The notes under the pieces are model-generated. The model saw nothing but the letters and a program-made list of their open reading frames with translations, ran no database searches and was not told the origin of the DNA. Made by a program: the position numbers and the translations under genes. DNA of 64,000 nucleotides. It comes from Actinomycetota bacterium. Lineage in GTDB: Bacteria > Actinomycetota > Actinomycetes > S36-B12 > UBA10799. The stretch is from contig JACJWU010000005.1 of NCBI GenBank assembly GCA_020636995.1, forward strand, positions 62,001-126,000, given 5' to 3'. Positions 34,170 through 46,069 of the stretch are shown here, piece by piece (the first letter of the stretch is position 1; the number at the start of each line of letters is the position of its first letter).

Positions 34170-34751
34170 CTATCGGTTGAAGGTGGACTGGGTGGCCTCA
34201 AGGCCGTTTCGCATCAGGTACTCAGTGGCATCGGCGGCTTCCTGCACCATCACGCCCACCTCGGCACGCTCGGCCGCGCGGAAGTCGGACAGGAGATAGT
34301 CGGCCGGGTCCTGCCGACCCGGCGGGCGACCCACGCCGCAGCGCACCCGGAAGAACTCCCCGTGCCCGAGCGACTTGCGCAAGCTGCGCAGCCCGTTGTG
34401 GCCGTTGTCGCCACCGCCATGCTTGATGCGAAGCGCGCCGAGCGGGATGTCGAGTTCGTCGTGCACGACGATCAGGTCCTCGCTCTTGATGAAGTCGAGG
34501 ACGGCTTTCACCGGACCGCCGCTCTCGTTCATGTAGCCGCGGGACTTGACCAGCACCACCCGGCAGTGGTCGGGGGTGCCGACGAAGGCGTGCGCCTCGG
34601 CGGCATCGGCGTGCGCACGGCGGTGACGGGCGAACTGCACGCCGAACCGCCTGGCCATCTCCTCGACGACCAGGAAGCCGACATTGTGCCGGGTGCGTTC
34701 GTACTGTGGTCCGGGGTTGCCCAGACCCACGACGACCCAGGTGGCCGTCAC
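34170..34751 (-). CDS. pth: Peptidyl-tRNA hydrolase
   Basis: A 193-residue enzyme that releases tRNA from prematurely dropped peptidyl-tRNA. It shows VVGLGNPGPQYERTRHNVGF with the catalytic His, the substrate-binding GYMNESGGPVKAV and the Asp in VVHDELDIPLG, then GGDNGHNGLRSL. GTG start overlapping the rplY stop (GTGA), so the two are translationally coupled, a common pairing in bacteria. Confidence 0.97.
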   Translation of the reverse strand: MTATWVVVGLGNPGPQYERTRHNVGFLVVEEMARRFGVQFARHRRAHADAAEAHAFVGTPDHCRVVLVKSRGYMNESGGPVKAVLDFIKSEDLIVVHDELDIPLGALRIKHGGGDNGHNGLRSLRKSLGHGEFFRVRCGVGRPPGRQDPADYLLSDFRAAERAEVGVMVQEAADATEYLMRNGLEATQSTFNR

Positions 34752-35326
34752 TCCTCGGAGGACTCGGCCTCGGCGGCCTCTTCGCCACCCTCACCGTCGG
34801 CGGCCTCGGCGGCCGCGGCGTCCTCGGCGGCGGCAGCAGCAGCCGCGGCCTCAGCCTGAGCCTTCATCTCCGCCTCGAGGCGCTCCACGGCGGCGTCGAC
34901 GACAGTGTCCGCGTCGGCTCCCTCATGGAGCATCTCGCTGACGATCTCGGACAGGGCGATCGGGTCGAGTTCCTTCTCCGCCGCGACCTCTTCGGCGCGG
35001 GCGACCGCCTCGGCCTCGATCTGGCGCGCCTTGAGCGCAGCACGGTCGAGCGCGACGAGGTCGATGTGCTTGAGGAAGCCCTTGACGGCATCGCGCTGCA
35101 CGTCGCGCGGGGCGGTGGGGACCACGTCGTTGTCGAAATCGATCTCGAGGATGACCTTCGGCTGCTTGAGGGCCTGGGTCAGGTCGTGGTCGTCGAGGCT
35201 CACGTGGCGGGGGGCTTCCCCGTCGCCGTAGAGGACGGCCGGCACCTGGCCATCGCGGCGCAGGCGGCGTGCCGCGCCCTTGCCGAAGTCGGTGCGTGCT
35301 TGTGCGGTCAGTCGGACCTCTGCCAT
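34748..35326 (-). CDS. rplY: Ribosomal protein bL25 (Ctc-like) with atypical C-terminus
   Basis: A 192-residue protein. The first 90 residues are a normal 5S rRNA-binding L25 domain (VRLTAQARTDFGKGAARRLRRDGQVPAVLYG, ending FLKHIDLVAL). The usual beta-rich TL5/Ctc C-terminal domain is absent. In its place is a charged helical stretch (residues about 95-150) and then a long Ala-rich acidic tail, which ends AEAESSEE. It may still stabilise 5S rRNA in the ribosome; the tail is unusual. AGGAGA precedes the ATG at 35326. It overlaps pth by 4 bp. Confidence 0.9.
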   Translation of the reverse strand: MAEVRLTAQARTDFGKGAARRLRRDGQVPAVLYGDGEAPRHVSLDDHDLTQALKQPKVILEIDFDNDVVPTAPRDVQRDAVKGFLKHIDLVALDRAALKARQIEAEAVARAEEVAAEKELDPIALSEIVSEMLHEGADADTVVDAAVERLEAEMKAQAEAAAAAAAAEDAAAAEAADGEGGEEAAEAESSEE

Positions 35327-35456
35327 GTCATCTCCTGGTCGTGTTACGTGCGACAACCAGGAGGGCCTGTCGATCACGGGGCCCACAGAAGGGCCACCCT
35401 CGCCGGGCGTCCTGACCAGTGTAGCCGGGGCGGTTCACCGGACCAGCGGACGGGTT

Positions 35457-35508
35457 GGTGAGAGGTTGCCGGGGCCGGAACCTCTCACCTGGCCGCGAAC
35501 CTCCCACC
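35457..35508. repeat. Short phased inverted array, word GGTGAGAGGTT, 3 arms
   Basis: GGTGAGAGGTT at 35457; after an 11-bp centre the inverse AACCTCTCACC at 35479 and AACCTCCCACC at 35498, a 19-bp step. One left arm appears to be missing. It lies between prs and rplY, both on the minus strand, and could also act as the prs terminator. Confidence 0.65.
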
Positions 35509-35527
35509 AGGTGCGAACGCAGAACGC

Positions 35528-36499
35528 TCAGTCGCGGAAGAGACTCGTGACCGACCCGTCCTTGAACACCTCGGTGATGGCGCGCGCGATCAGCGGAGCG
35601 ATGGGGAGCACGGTGAGCTTGTCGAAACGGTGCTCGGTGGGGATCGGCAGGGTGTCGGTGACGATCACCTCCGAGATGCGGGAGTTCTTGAGCCGCTCGG
35701 TCGCCGGATCGCTGAGCACACCGTGGGTGGCGGTGACGACCACTTCCGCGGCGCCCTCGTCGAAGAGGGTCTCGGCCGCCTTCGTGATGGTGCCGCCGGT
35801 GTCGATCATGTCGTCCACGATCACGCAGACCCGATCCTGCACGTCACCGACGACCTCCAACACCGACACCTGGTTCGGCACGTTCGGGTCGCGGCGCTTG
35901 TGGATGATGGCCAGCGGCGATCCGAGGACATCGGTCCACCGCTCGGCGACCCGCACCCGGCCGGCGTCCGGCGAGACGATCGTGAGGCGCTCCCGGTCGA
36001 CGTTCTTGCCCACGTAGTCCGACAGGATCGGCAGCGCGAAGAGATGGTCCACCGGTCCGTCGAAGAAACCCTGGATCTGCGAGGTGTGCAGGTCGACGGC
36101 CATCAAGCGGTCGGCACCGGCGGTGGCGAACAAGTTGGCCATCAACCGGGCCGTGATGGGTTCGCGGCCGTTGTGCTTCTTGTCCTGCCGGGCGTAGCCG
36201 TAGAACGGGGTGATCACGGTGATGCGCTTGGCGGAGGCGCGCTTCAACGCGTCGACCATGATCAGTTGCTCCATGATCGACTTGTTGAGCGGTTCGGCGT
36301 GGGCCTGCAGGACGAAAGCATCACTGCCGCGCACGCTCTCCTCGAACCGCACGAAGATCTCACCGTTCGCGAAGTCGTAGAGCTTGGTCGGCGAGACCTC
36401 ACACCCGAGTTCCTGAGCGATCTCCTCGGCCAACTCGGGGTGGGAACGCCCCGAGAACAGCATCAGTTTCTTCTGGGACGGTGTGACCAGTTCAGACAC
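35528..36499 (-). CDS. prs: Ribose-phosphate pyrophosphokinase
   Basis: A 323-residue enzyme making PRPP from ribose 5-phosphate and ATP, used for purine, pyrimidine, His and Trp synthesis. Visible motifs are KKLMLFSGRSHPELAEEIAQ, FYGYARQDKKHNGREPITARL, AVDLHTSQIQGFFDGPVDHLFALP and the PRPP loop VCVIVDDMIDTGGTI. I start at the GTG in VSELVTP because GAGGGG lies 9 bp before it and a TAGGCT -10 lies about 40 bp upstream; the longer frame to 36553 would put that -10 inside the gene. It is downstream of glmU, as in many actinobacteria. Confidence 0.95.
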   Translation of the reverse strand: MSELVTPSQKKLMLFSGRSHPELAEEIAQELGCEVSPTKLYDFANGEIFVRFEESVRGSDAFVLQAHAEPLNKSIMEQLIMVDALKRASAKRITVITPFYGYARQDKKHNGREPITARLMANLFATAGADRLMAVDLHTSQIQGFFDGPVDHLFALPILSDYVGKNVDRERLTIVSPDAGRVRVAERWTDVLGSPLAIIHKRRDPNVPNQVSVLEVVGDVQDRVCVIVDDMIDTGGTITKAAETLFDEGAAEVVVTATHGVLSDPATERLKNSRISEVIVTDTLPIPTEHRFDKLTVLPIAPLIARAITEVFKDGSVTSLFRD

Positions 36500-36576
36500 G
36501 TCGTAGAACCCCTCGGGCGCCGCCAACACGATGGTGCTCAGCCTAGCCCCCACATCCTCGGGGCAGGCCCGGAAGG

Positions 36577-38010
<1,434 letters not shown>

Positions 38011-38016
38011 GGCTCG

Positions 38017-38022
38017 ACTCTA
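38017..38022 (-). promoter_or_regulatory. -10 hexamer of glmU (leaderless)
   Basis: TAGAGT on the minus strand, 6 bp before the GTG at 38010. Confidence 0.5.
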
Positions 38023-38166
38023 GTACCGCGACGAGTGGCATCGAGCCGTGAAGTGCGCCCACTGTCCACCGGGTCGGCCCGGCACGACCGACCACGCTTC
38101 TCCCACAGCCTGCCGCGGCGCAGCCGTTCGCGATACGTTCGAATCCCAGCGCAACCGAGGTGGAAC

Positions 38167-39600
38167 ATGACGGACATCGCAACCCCCACCGGACTACTCA
38201 TCGCCGGCGAATGGCAGAGCGGCCCGGACCGTTTCGAAGTGCACGACCCGTCCGACTACAGCGTCCTGGCCGAGGTCGCCGACGCCTCGGTGGCCGACGG
38301 GCTCGACGCCGTGACGGCCGCACACGACGCCTTCGCCGAGTGGTCGGTGACACCACCACGCCAGCGCGCTGAGGTCCTGCGCAAGGCCTTCGAGATCATG
38401 ACCGCCGAGGCGGACACGTGCGCCCGGCTGATCGCACTGGAGAACGGGAAGGCCTGGCGGGACGCGATGGGTGAGACCATCTACGCCGCCGAGTTCTTCC
38501 GGTGGTTCTCCGAAGAGGCCGCGCGCATTGAGGGTGGCTTCCGCTACGCCCCCGCACGGGACAAGACGATCATCACCGACCACCGCCCGATGGGCGTGGC
38601 CTACATGATCACCCCCTGGAACTTCCCCGCCGCGATGGCGACCCGCAAAATCGCCCCGGCCCTGGCCGCCGGTTGCACGTGCATCCTCAAGCCACCCCGC
38701 GAGACCCCGCTGACCGCGCTGTGGATCGGCGACGTGATGCAGCGTGCGGGAGCGCCGGCCGGCGTGGTGAACGTGGTCACCACCAGTCATGCCGGTGAGG
38801 TGTCCTCGGCGATACTGGGCGATCCGCGCGTCGCCACGCTGTCCTTCACCGGATCGACCTGGGTCGGCAAGTCCCTGCTCAAGCAGACCGCCGAACGCGT
38901 CCTTCCGTCGAGCATGGAGCTCGGTGGGAATGCCCCGTTCCTGGTGTTGGAGGGTGCCGACATCGACTCGGCAGTCGCGGGCGCGATGATCGCCAAGATG
39001 CGCAACGGCGGCTCCGCCTGCACCGCGGCGAACCGCTTCTACGTGCACGAGTCGCTGGTCGAGCCGTTCTCGGCTGGCTTGCAGGAGGCGTTCGCCGGGC
39101 TACGCATGGGACCGGGCGTGGAGCCGACCACCGAACTCGGAGCGATGGTCTCCGACATCGAACGCGACAAGATCCTGGCCCTGCTCGACGAGGCCGCCGG
39201 CGAGGGTGTGGATGTGACACCGGCCCAGCAGGCACCGGCAACCGGCGCCTTCGTGGCCCCGACCGTCGCACGCGGCGTCGAGCACGGTTCGACTCTGACC
39301 CGCAACGAGATCTTCGGGCCGGTGGCGCCGATCGTCTCGGTGGCGAACACCGAGGAGGCAGTGCGCATGGCCAACGACACCGAGTTCGGCCTCATCTCGT
39401 ACGTCTACGCGGCAGATCCCGGCACCGGCGTGAAGGTCGCCCGCCAGATGGAGTCGGGGATGGTGGCGATCAACCGCGGCATCGCCTCGGATCCCGCCGC
39501 GCCGTTCGGCGGCATGAAGGAGTCCGGCCTGGGCCGCGAGGGCGGTTTCGCCGGCATCCACGAGTTCCTGGAGACGCAGTACTTCGCGGTGGATCTGTAG
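38167..39600 (+). CDS. NAD(P)-dependent succinate-semialdehyde dehydrogenase family protein
   Basis: A 477-residue aldehyde dehydrogenase. It shows AYMITPWNFPAAMATRKIAPALAAGC, FTGSTWVGKSLLKQ, the general-base Glu in SMELGGNAPFLV, the catalytic Cys in MRNGGSACTAANRFYVHE and the C-terminal GLISYVYAADPGTGVKVARQ. It is most like GabD-type succinate-semialdehyde dehydrogenases, but the substrate is inferred. GAGGTGG precedes the ATG at suitable spacing. The frame stays open far upstream, antisense to glmU, which is not coding. It is a different type from the GabD2-like enzyme at 4341, which shares little local sequence. Confidence 0.92.
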   Translation: MTDIATPTGLLIAGEWQSGPDRFEVHDPSDYSVLAEVADASVADGLDAVTAAHDAFAEWSVTPPRQRAEVLRKAFEIMTAEADTCARLIALENGKAWRDAMGETIYAAEFFRWFSEEAARIEGGFRYAPARDKTIITDHRPMGVAYMITPWNFPAAMATRKIAPALAAGCTCILKPPRETPLTALWIGDVMQRAGAPAGVVNVVTTSHAGEVSSAILGDPRVATLSFTGSTWVGKSLLKQTAERVLPSSMELGGNAPFLVLEGADIDSAVAGAMIAKMRNGGSACTAANRFYVHESLVEPFSAGLQEAFAGLRMGPGVEPTTELGAMVSDIERDKILALLDEAAGEGVDVTPAQQAPATGAFVAPTVARGVEHGSTLTRNEIFGPVAPIVSVANTEEAVRMANDTEFGLISYVYAADPGTGVKVARQMESGMVAINRGIASDPAAPFGGMKESGLGREGGFAGIHEFLETQYFAVDL

Positions 39601-39624
39601 GTCGCGCCGGCTCCGGCTCAACAG

Positions 39625-39696
39625 CTCCCCGCCCAGGACTCGAACCTAGAACGACTGGACCAAAACCAGTAGTGTTGCCGATTACACCAACGGGGA
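39625..39696 (-). tRNA. tRNA-Gln (anticodon TTG)
   Basis: 72 nt on the minus strand. The acceptor stem TCCCCGT pairs with GCGGGGA (one G-T pair); the anticodon stem ACTGG/CCAGT closes a 7-nt loop TTTTGGT, giving anticodon TTG; the T arm contains GGTTCGAGTCC. CCA is not encoded. Confidence 0.95.
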
Positions 39697-39747
39697 ATGT
39701 CTTGAGGTTAGCGCGTGCCTCGCAACGGCGTTTCTCCGCGGCGGGCC

Positions 39748-40920
39748 TCACGGCGTCCAGGTCACCTTGACGATCCCTTCGAACTGAGTAATGAGGAAGA
39801 TCGTGCGTCCGTCACCGCTAATGCCGGCGTCGCTGCTGAGGGAGCCCCATAGGTAGCCGCCCTGGTACCCGACGTACCGATCCGGAACGTACCCGGCACC
39901 CGCGAGAGCCGCCTCGAGGTCGTAACTGACCCCCAGCAACCGGTCACGCAGTTGCAGGGGATCGGCAGGCTGCAGCCGCCAGAACACGTACCTGCCGTCG
40001 GTGGAGGCGCTGACACGACTCATGCGCATCCCCACCGGGTCCGCCGGGGTGCTGACCCCCGTGCCGACGTCGTACCAAACGACGTCATCCGGCGTCCGGT
40101 ACGACGAGCCCGTGGGGCCGCCACTGATGCTGATGATCCGTCCGTCGCGGGTGATCGTGTTGCCGACCCCGTCGATGTCCACGACACGGCTGCGATCGAA
40201 CAGGGCACGCCCGGGTCCCCACGTGCATTCGTTCTTGTCGGAATCGAGACGCCCTGGGATGAGGATGACGGAGCCGTCGCCGGAGATGGAAGGCGCCTGC
40301 ACGTACTCGGTGACACCCTCGGAGTTCAGTAGTTGGCCGACGCCTTTGAAGATCTGGAGTTTTCCCGTCTTGAGGTTCTTCACGTACACGTCGATGACGG
40401 CCGGCTTGCGGAAATTCGCGCTGAACACGACGTACCGACCGTCACCCGAGATCTGGCCACCGCGCAGTTGTGGCTCATCCGTGAGCTTCTGGCCCTCCCC
40501 GCACGTGGCCGGAGTGCATGTGCCCTTCCACGAGGGCTTGAGGATCTTGCCGCCGGAACGGCGTGTGATGTTGGTGGTCCGATCGCGCTTGCGGTCATAG
40601 AGGAGGATCTTCCGCCGAGCCCAGTCCCCCACCGGCATGGCGTAGGTGAGGTAGCGGCCGTTCTGGCTCAGTGATGCGGCAGTGGCCGACTTCGGCAGGC
40701 GCACGAGCCGCTTGCCCGTGCGGATGTCCCGCAACTGTAGCCGTGCCTTGGGGGCGCCGCCCACCACATAGCGGCCGGTGTATGACACATCGTCGACAGA
40801 GGCCAGTTTGGTGGGCGTCACAGTGATCGTGACCGGGGAGTAAGGTGGCGGGTCCGCGGCCGCCTGCGCACATGGCAGCAGTGCCATGCAGGAGCAGAGG
40901 ATTGCGGTACGGCCAAGCAT
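39748..40920 (-). CDS. Secreted beta-propeller protein of unknown function
   Basis: A 390-residue exported protein. A signal peptide (MLGRTAILCSCMALLPCAQAAA) is followed by TolB/WD40-like propeller blades with repeated SxDGRYVVF-type strands: SLSQNGRYLTYAM, QISGDGRYVVFSANF, SISGDGSVILIPG, TRDGRIISISG, STDGRYVFWRLQ and GISGDGRTIFLI, about six blades. A loop with CTPATCGEG may be disulfide-linked. There is no enzymatic motif; such propellers often bind surface partners or sugars. The ATG at 40920 is preceded by GGGAGGG. The longer frame upstream lacks propeller or signal features. Confidence 0.82.
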   Translation of the reverse strand: MLGRTAILCSCMALLPCAQAAADPPPYSPVTITVTPTKLASVDDVSYTGRYVVGGAPKARLQLRDIRTGKRLVRLPKSATAASLSQNGRYLTYAMPVGDWARRKILLYDRKRDRTTNITRRSGGKILKPSWKGTCTPATCGEGQKLTDEPQLRGGQISGDGRYVVFSANFRKPAVIDVYVKNLKTGKLQIFKGVGQLLNSEGVTEYVQAPSISGDGSVILIPGRLDSDKNECTWGPGRALFDRSRVVDIDGVGNTITRDGRIISISGGPTGSSYRTPDDVVWYDVGTGVSTPADPVGMRMSRVSASTDGRYVFWRLQPADPLQLRDRLLGVSYDLEAALAGAGYVPDRYVGYQGGYLWGSLSSDAGISGDGRTIFLITQFEGIVKVTWTP

Positions 40921-41024
40921 GATCCCTCCCGGCACCGACTCGATCGGCGCACCGGTGGCGACCCACTCAGGCCAAGGGTCGCCGGCCATCGAGTGTGCAC
41001 TTCCAGCGTACGCCCCGGGAAGAC

Positions 41025-41945
41025 CTACGGGATGATCGTCGTGGTCCGTGCCCCCGGCACCGGGCCACGCGCGATCCGGGCACTGCGGCACAGACCCGTG
41101 GTCGACAGACCCACCGCCAGTTCCAGGCCGTGTTCGTCGTCGCGCGCGAGGAACACACACGTCGGCCCGCTACCACTGACCATCGCCCCCAGGGCCCCGT
41201 AGTCGCGGCCTGCCTCCAGCAGAAGATCCAGTTCGGGACGCAGCGCGATCGCCGCGGGCTGCAGGTCGTTGTGCAGGTTCATGCCGAGGGCACTCTGATC
41301 GCCCTTGCGCAAGGCTGCCAGCAACGCGGGCGGCACCTTCGGTGCGGGCACCGCGCGTCCCGCGTGCATCGAGTCGAACTTGGCGTACACCTCGGGAGTC
41401 GACAGGCTGGTGAAGGAGGTGGCGACAACCCACGTGAACTCACCGGTGGCCAGAACGGGGGTCAAGACCTCTCCGCGGGACGCACCGAGCGCTGTGCCAC
41501 CGTGAAGGCTGAACGGCACGTCGGACCCCAACTGGGCCGCGATCTCAGCCAGTTCGGCGTTGCTGCATCCAAGTCCCCACAACGCGTTGCAGCCCACCAA
41601 CGCACCAGCGGCATCGGCCGAACCACCGGCCATACCCCCTGCCACGGGGATCTCCTTACTGATCACGATCTCAACGCCGTGCTTGACCTTGTAGCGCTTC
41701 TTCAGCGCCCTGGCCGCTTTCACCGCGAGGTTGTCCGAAGCCCGCCCCGGCACCTGCTCACCGTCGCGGTCCATCTCCAGCGAAACCCCGGAGGCCTTCG
41801 GCAGCACGGTCATCCCGTCTGCGAGATCCAGCGCCTGGAACACGGTCGCCAGCTCGTGGTAGCCGTCATCGCGCAACGGCCCAACACCCAAGTAGAGATT
41901 GATCTTGGCCGGGGCCTCCACACAGACAGCACTGGGAAGCGACAC
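41025..41945 (-). CDS. ispE: 4-diphosphocytidyl-2-C-methyl-D-erythritol kinase
   Basis: A 306-residue GHMP kinase of the MEP isoprenoid pathway. It shows APAKINLYLGVGPLRDDGYHELATVFQAL and the GHMP ATP loop IPVAGGMAGGSADAAGALV, then LGSDVPFSLHGGTALG and MVSGSGPTCVFLA. GTG start at 41945, with TAGCCT exactly 6 bp upstream. The 6 bp between (GGAGGG) also resemble a Shine-Dalgarno but are too close to the start to act as one. It follows rsmA in the rsmA-ispE order usual for bacteria. Confidence 0.96.
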   Translation of the reverse strand: MSLPSAVCVEAPAKINLYLGVGPLRDDGYHELATVFQALDLADGMTVLPKASGVSLEMDRDGEQVPGRASDNLAVKAARALKKRYKVKHGVEIVISKEIPVAGGMAGGSADAAGALVGCNALWGLGCSNAELAEIAAQLGSDVPFSLHGGTALGASRGEVLTPVLATGEFTWVVATSFTSLSTPEVYAKFDSMHAGRAVPAPKVPPALLAALRKGDQSALGMNLHNDLQPAAIALRPELDLLLEAGRDYGALGAMVSGSGPTCVFLARDDEHGLELAVGLSTTGLCRSARIARGPVPGARTTTIIP

Positions 41946-41951
41946 CCCTCC

Positions 41952-41957
41952 AGGCTA
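41952..41957 (-). promoter_or_regulatory. -10 hexamer of ispE (leaderless)
   Basis: TAGCCT on the minus strand, 6 bp before the GTG at 41945. It overlaps the rsmA stop codon. Confidence 0.5.
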
Positions 41958-42797
41958 GGGGGAGGCCAGCCGTGACTTCGCGTCGGCGAGCGCGCGGAAG
42001 TCCGCGACGGTCAGTGATTCTCCGCGAGCGGTCGGGTCCACGCCCGCCGCAGCACACACCGCCACCGGATCCAGCGGCGCCGCCCACCCGCGCAAGGCGC
42101 TACGCAGCATCTTCCGCCGCTGGGCGAAGGCCGCATCCACAGCCGCGAACGTCGCCTCGCGGGCCACCGGGTCGGGCTGAGGATGACGCTGGAACCCGAC
42201 GAGGCCGGACTGCACGTTGGGCGCCGGCCAGAACACCTCACTGCCCACCTTGCCCACCGCCCTCGTCTGCGCCCACCAGGCGGTTTTCACCGTCGGCACG
42301 CCGTACTGCCGCGACCCGGGCGCCGCGGTCAGTCGCTGGGCGACCTCCGCCTGCACCATCACGATCCCGCTGCCGATCGTCGGGAAGTGCTCGAGGACAT
42401 TGAGCACTATCGGCACCCCGGTGTTGTAGGGAAGATTCGCCACGAAGACCGTCGCTGCGGCATCCGGACGCATGTGCACGGCGTCCTCGCAACGCACGGT
42501 CAGGCGATCGGCGACCTCGGGGGCGAATCTGGCGACCGTGCTGGGGAGCAGACCTGCCAGTCGGGCGTCGATCTCCACCGCCTCGACCCCTGCGCCCGTC
42601 TCGAGCAGTGCCAGGGTCAGCGAGCCCAGGCCCGGACCCACCTCCAACACCACGTCGTCCGGGCCGACCTGTGCCAGCGCCGCGATCCGGCGCACGGTGT
42701 TCGGGTCGATGACGAAGTTCTGACCGAGTCGTTTCGTGGGCTGCAGGTCGAGCTCGCGTGCCAGTTCCCGGATCTGAGCCGGACCGAGCAATGTCAT
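41955..42797 (-). CDS. rsmA: 16S rRNA dimethyladenosine transferase RsmA
   Basis: A 280-residue methyltransferase that dimethylates A1518 and A1519 of 16S rRNA. It shows RLGQNFVIDPNTVRRIA, motif I VLEVGPGLGSLTLALLE, motif II AVEIDARL and the catalytic FVANLPYNTGVPIVL. Its ATG overlaps the tatD stop by one base (TGATG). It is part of the metG-tatD-rsmA string. Loss of this methylation gives kasugamycin resistance in other bacteria. Confidence 0.96.
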   Translation of the reverse strand: MTLLGPAQIRELARELDLQPTKRLGQNFVIDPNTVRRIAALAQVGPDDVVLEVGPGLGSLTLALLETGAGVEAVEIDARLAGLLPSTVARFAPEVADRLTVRCEDAVHMRPDAAATVFVANLPYNTGVPIVLNVLEHFPTIGSGIVMVQAEVAQRLTAAPGSRQYGVPTVKTAWWAQTRAVGKVGSEVFWPAPNVQSGLVGFQRHPQPDPVAREATFAAVDAAFAQRRKMLRSALRGWAAPLDPVAVCAAAGVDPTARGESLTVADFRALADAKSRLASP

Positions 42798-43650
42798 CAG
42801 AAGGCGCCGAACGCCTCGATCGTGTTCGCCCGGACACTGTCACACACAGTCACCACGTCCTCCCCGAGGTACTCGGCCATGAGGCGAAGCGTGAGCGGGA
42901 TCAGATACGAGGCGTTGGGCTTGCCCCGGTAGGGCACCGGCGCCAGGAACGGCGCATCGGTCTCAACGAGGAGCCTGTCCCGGGGAACGACGTGCAGCGC
43001 CTCCCGCAACTCGACGGCGTTCTTGAAGGTCACCACCCCGGCGAAGGAGCAGTACCAACCACGCTCGGTGACCTCGCGGGCGAAGTCCGAATCCCCGCTG
43101 AAACAGTGCATCACCACCCGCCGGGGCGAGCCCTCATCGTCCATGATCCGCAGGATGTCGGCGTGGGCATCCCGATCGTGGATCACCAGCGCCTTGCCCA
43201 GGTCCTTGGCCAGGCGGATATGCCGCCGGAAGGACTCCTCCTGGGCGGCACGACCCGCCTCATCGGTGCGGAAGAAGTCCATGCCGGTTTCACCGATCGC
43301 CACGACGCGCGCATCTCCGGCCAGATCGGCGATCTGCGCCCATGCCCGTTCCAGCGCCGGCATGCCCTGGTCGGCCGCGATGCGGGGCGCCTCGTTGGGG
43401 TGCAGCGCCACGGCAGCGGCGACCTGCGGCCAGTCGTGTGCCAGACGCACGGCCACGCGTGAACTGGCGACGTCGACGCCCACCTGGATGACGCCGTCGA
43501 TACCCACCGCCTCGGCCGCCGCAAGCGCTGTGTCAACGTCCAGGCCGGGTTCGCCGTCGCGTCCGTCGGCACCGATGTCGAGGTGGCAGTGACTGTCGAT
43601 CACGGGTGCCGGCAGGGGTTCCGGTAACGGAGGGAACCCTGCGGGCAACG

Positions 43651-43654
<4 letters not shown>
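42797..43654 (-). CDS. tatD: TatD-family metal-dependent hydrolase
   Basis: A 285-residue TIM-barrel nuclease/hydrolase. Metal ligands are visible: HCHLDIGADG at the N-terminus, the Glu in VVAIGETGMDFF, His in LVIHDRDAHAD, VVMHCFSGDSDFA and the Asp in LLVETDAPFLAPVPYRGKPN. TatD proteins act as 3'-5' exonucleases in DNA repair or RNA turnover. The GTG start at 43654 overlaps the metG stop (GTGA), and the stop overlaps rsmA. Confidence 0.94.
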
Positions 43655-45189
<1,535 letters not shown>

Positions 45190-45235
45190 GTGGATTCTCC
45201 CGGATGGACTCCGCACCAGTCTAGGAGCAGGCGGA

Positions 45236-45312
45236 ATCCGTGAGCAGTGCGGAGATCCGGGAGCGGTTTCGAGCGGCCACAACGCTCCCGGATCTCAGGA
45301 CCGCTCACGGAT
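45236..45312. repeat. Phased inverted word array, word ATCCGTGAGC, copy 3 (77 bp)
   Basis: ATCCGTGAGC at 45236, ATCCGGGAGC at 45255, inverse GCTCCCGGAT at 45284 and inverse GCTCACGGAT at 45303. Both arm pairs are perfect here. Offsets 0, 19, 48 and 67 equal those of the copies at 19311 and 25298. It lies in the 178-bp gap between the GAP-family gene and metG. Confidence 0.9.
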
Positions 45313-45367
45313 CTTGGCGGGACCCACGACCGAGTACGAGTGCTGGGTCTGCCCACTTCGCGGCGCG

Positions 45368-46021
45368 TCACAGCTTGGTCAGCCCACCCACAACCAGCAG
45401 CACGCCGATCGCCGCCAGAACGCCCGACGCCACTGCCACGCTGTTGGTTTGCAACCAGTCGCGCGCCTTCTCAAGCCTTGCGAGGGTGGCGTCCCCACCG
45501 ACGACGAAGACCACCAGCGGTGAGATGACGCTCGCGGCGCCGACCAGCACGAAGACGGCGATGGCAACGGCGCTGGCGGACGTCCCGGCGTCGCTGGCCC
45601 CGATCGCGAGCGCAGCGGCCAGGGCCATCAACAACTCCTTCGGATTGGCCGCGGACATGAGCACCCCGTAGCGCACGGCCTCGCGGGGACCCGCATCCAT
45701 GAGCGCGGACAACCACGGTGGCGTGGACTGTTCGCGCCTGCCGAGCCAGGTGCGCGCAGCGATGGCCACGACGACAACACCCAGGCCGATCCGCACCCAG
45801 GCCGCCCATCCACCACCGCCTTGCGCCCCTTCCAGACGACCCGCGAGAAGGGAGAGGACGACGGTCACCACGGTCAGCCCGGTGACCCATGTGGCGACAT
45901 ACGTGAAGGACGTCGGGCGAGGGGTTGGCGTGAAGAGCATCACGATGGCGATGATCACAGGCAGAGGTGAGGCGAATACACCCGCTGCGTAGGGCAGAAC
46001 CTCGATGATCAGTTCCGGCAT
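45368..46021 (-). CDS. GAP-family (LysE-like) integral membrane protein
   Basis: A 217-residue protein with six hydrophobic segments in the LysE/CadD-type arrangement (LPYAAGVFASPLPVIIAIVMLF, FTYVATWVTGLTVVTVVLSLLAG, WVRIGLGVVVVAIAAR, then YGVLMSAANPKELLMALAAALAIG and two more). The Asn-Pro pair in the fourth segment is typical of this superfamily. In mycobacteria GAP proteins help export glycolipids (Sap for sulfolipid, Gap for glycopeptidolipid); other relatives export small solutes. The substrate is unknown here. CACAAT lies 6 bp before the ATG. Confidence 0.8.
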   Translation of the reverse strand: MPELIIEVLPYAAGVFASPLPVIIAIVMLFTPTPRPTSFTYVATWVTGLTVVTVVLSLLAGRLEGAQGGGGWAAWVRIGLGVVVVAIAARTWLGRREQSTPPWLSALMDAGPREAVRYGVLMSAANPKELLMALAAALAIGASDAGTSASAVAIAVFVLVGAASVISPLVVFVVGGDATLARLEKARDWLQTNSVAVASGVLAAIGVLLVVGGLTKL

Positions 46022-46069
46022 CCGCCCATTGTGAGCCCCACACGCCGGTCAATGGGCTGTTGTGGGCGC

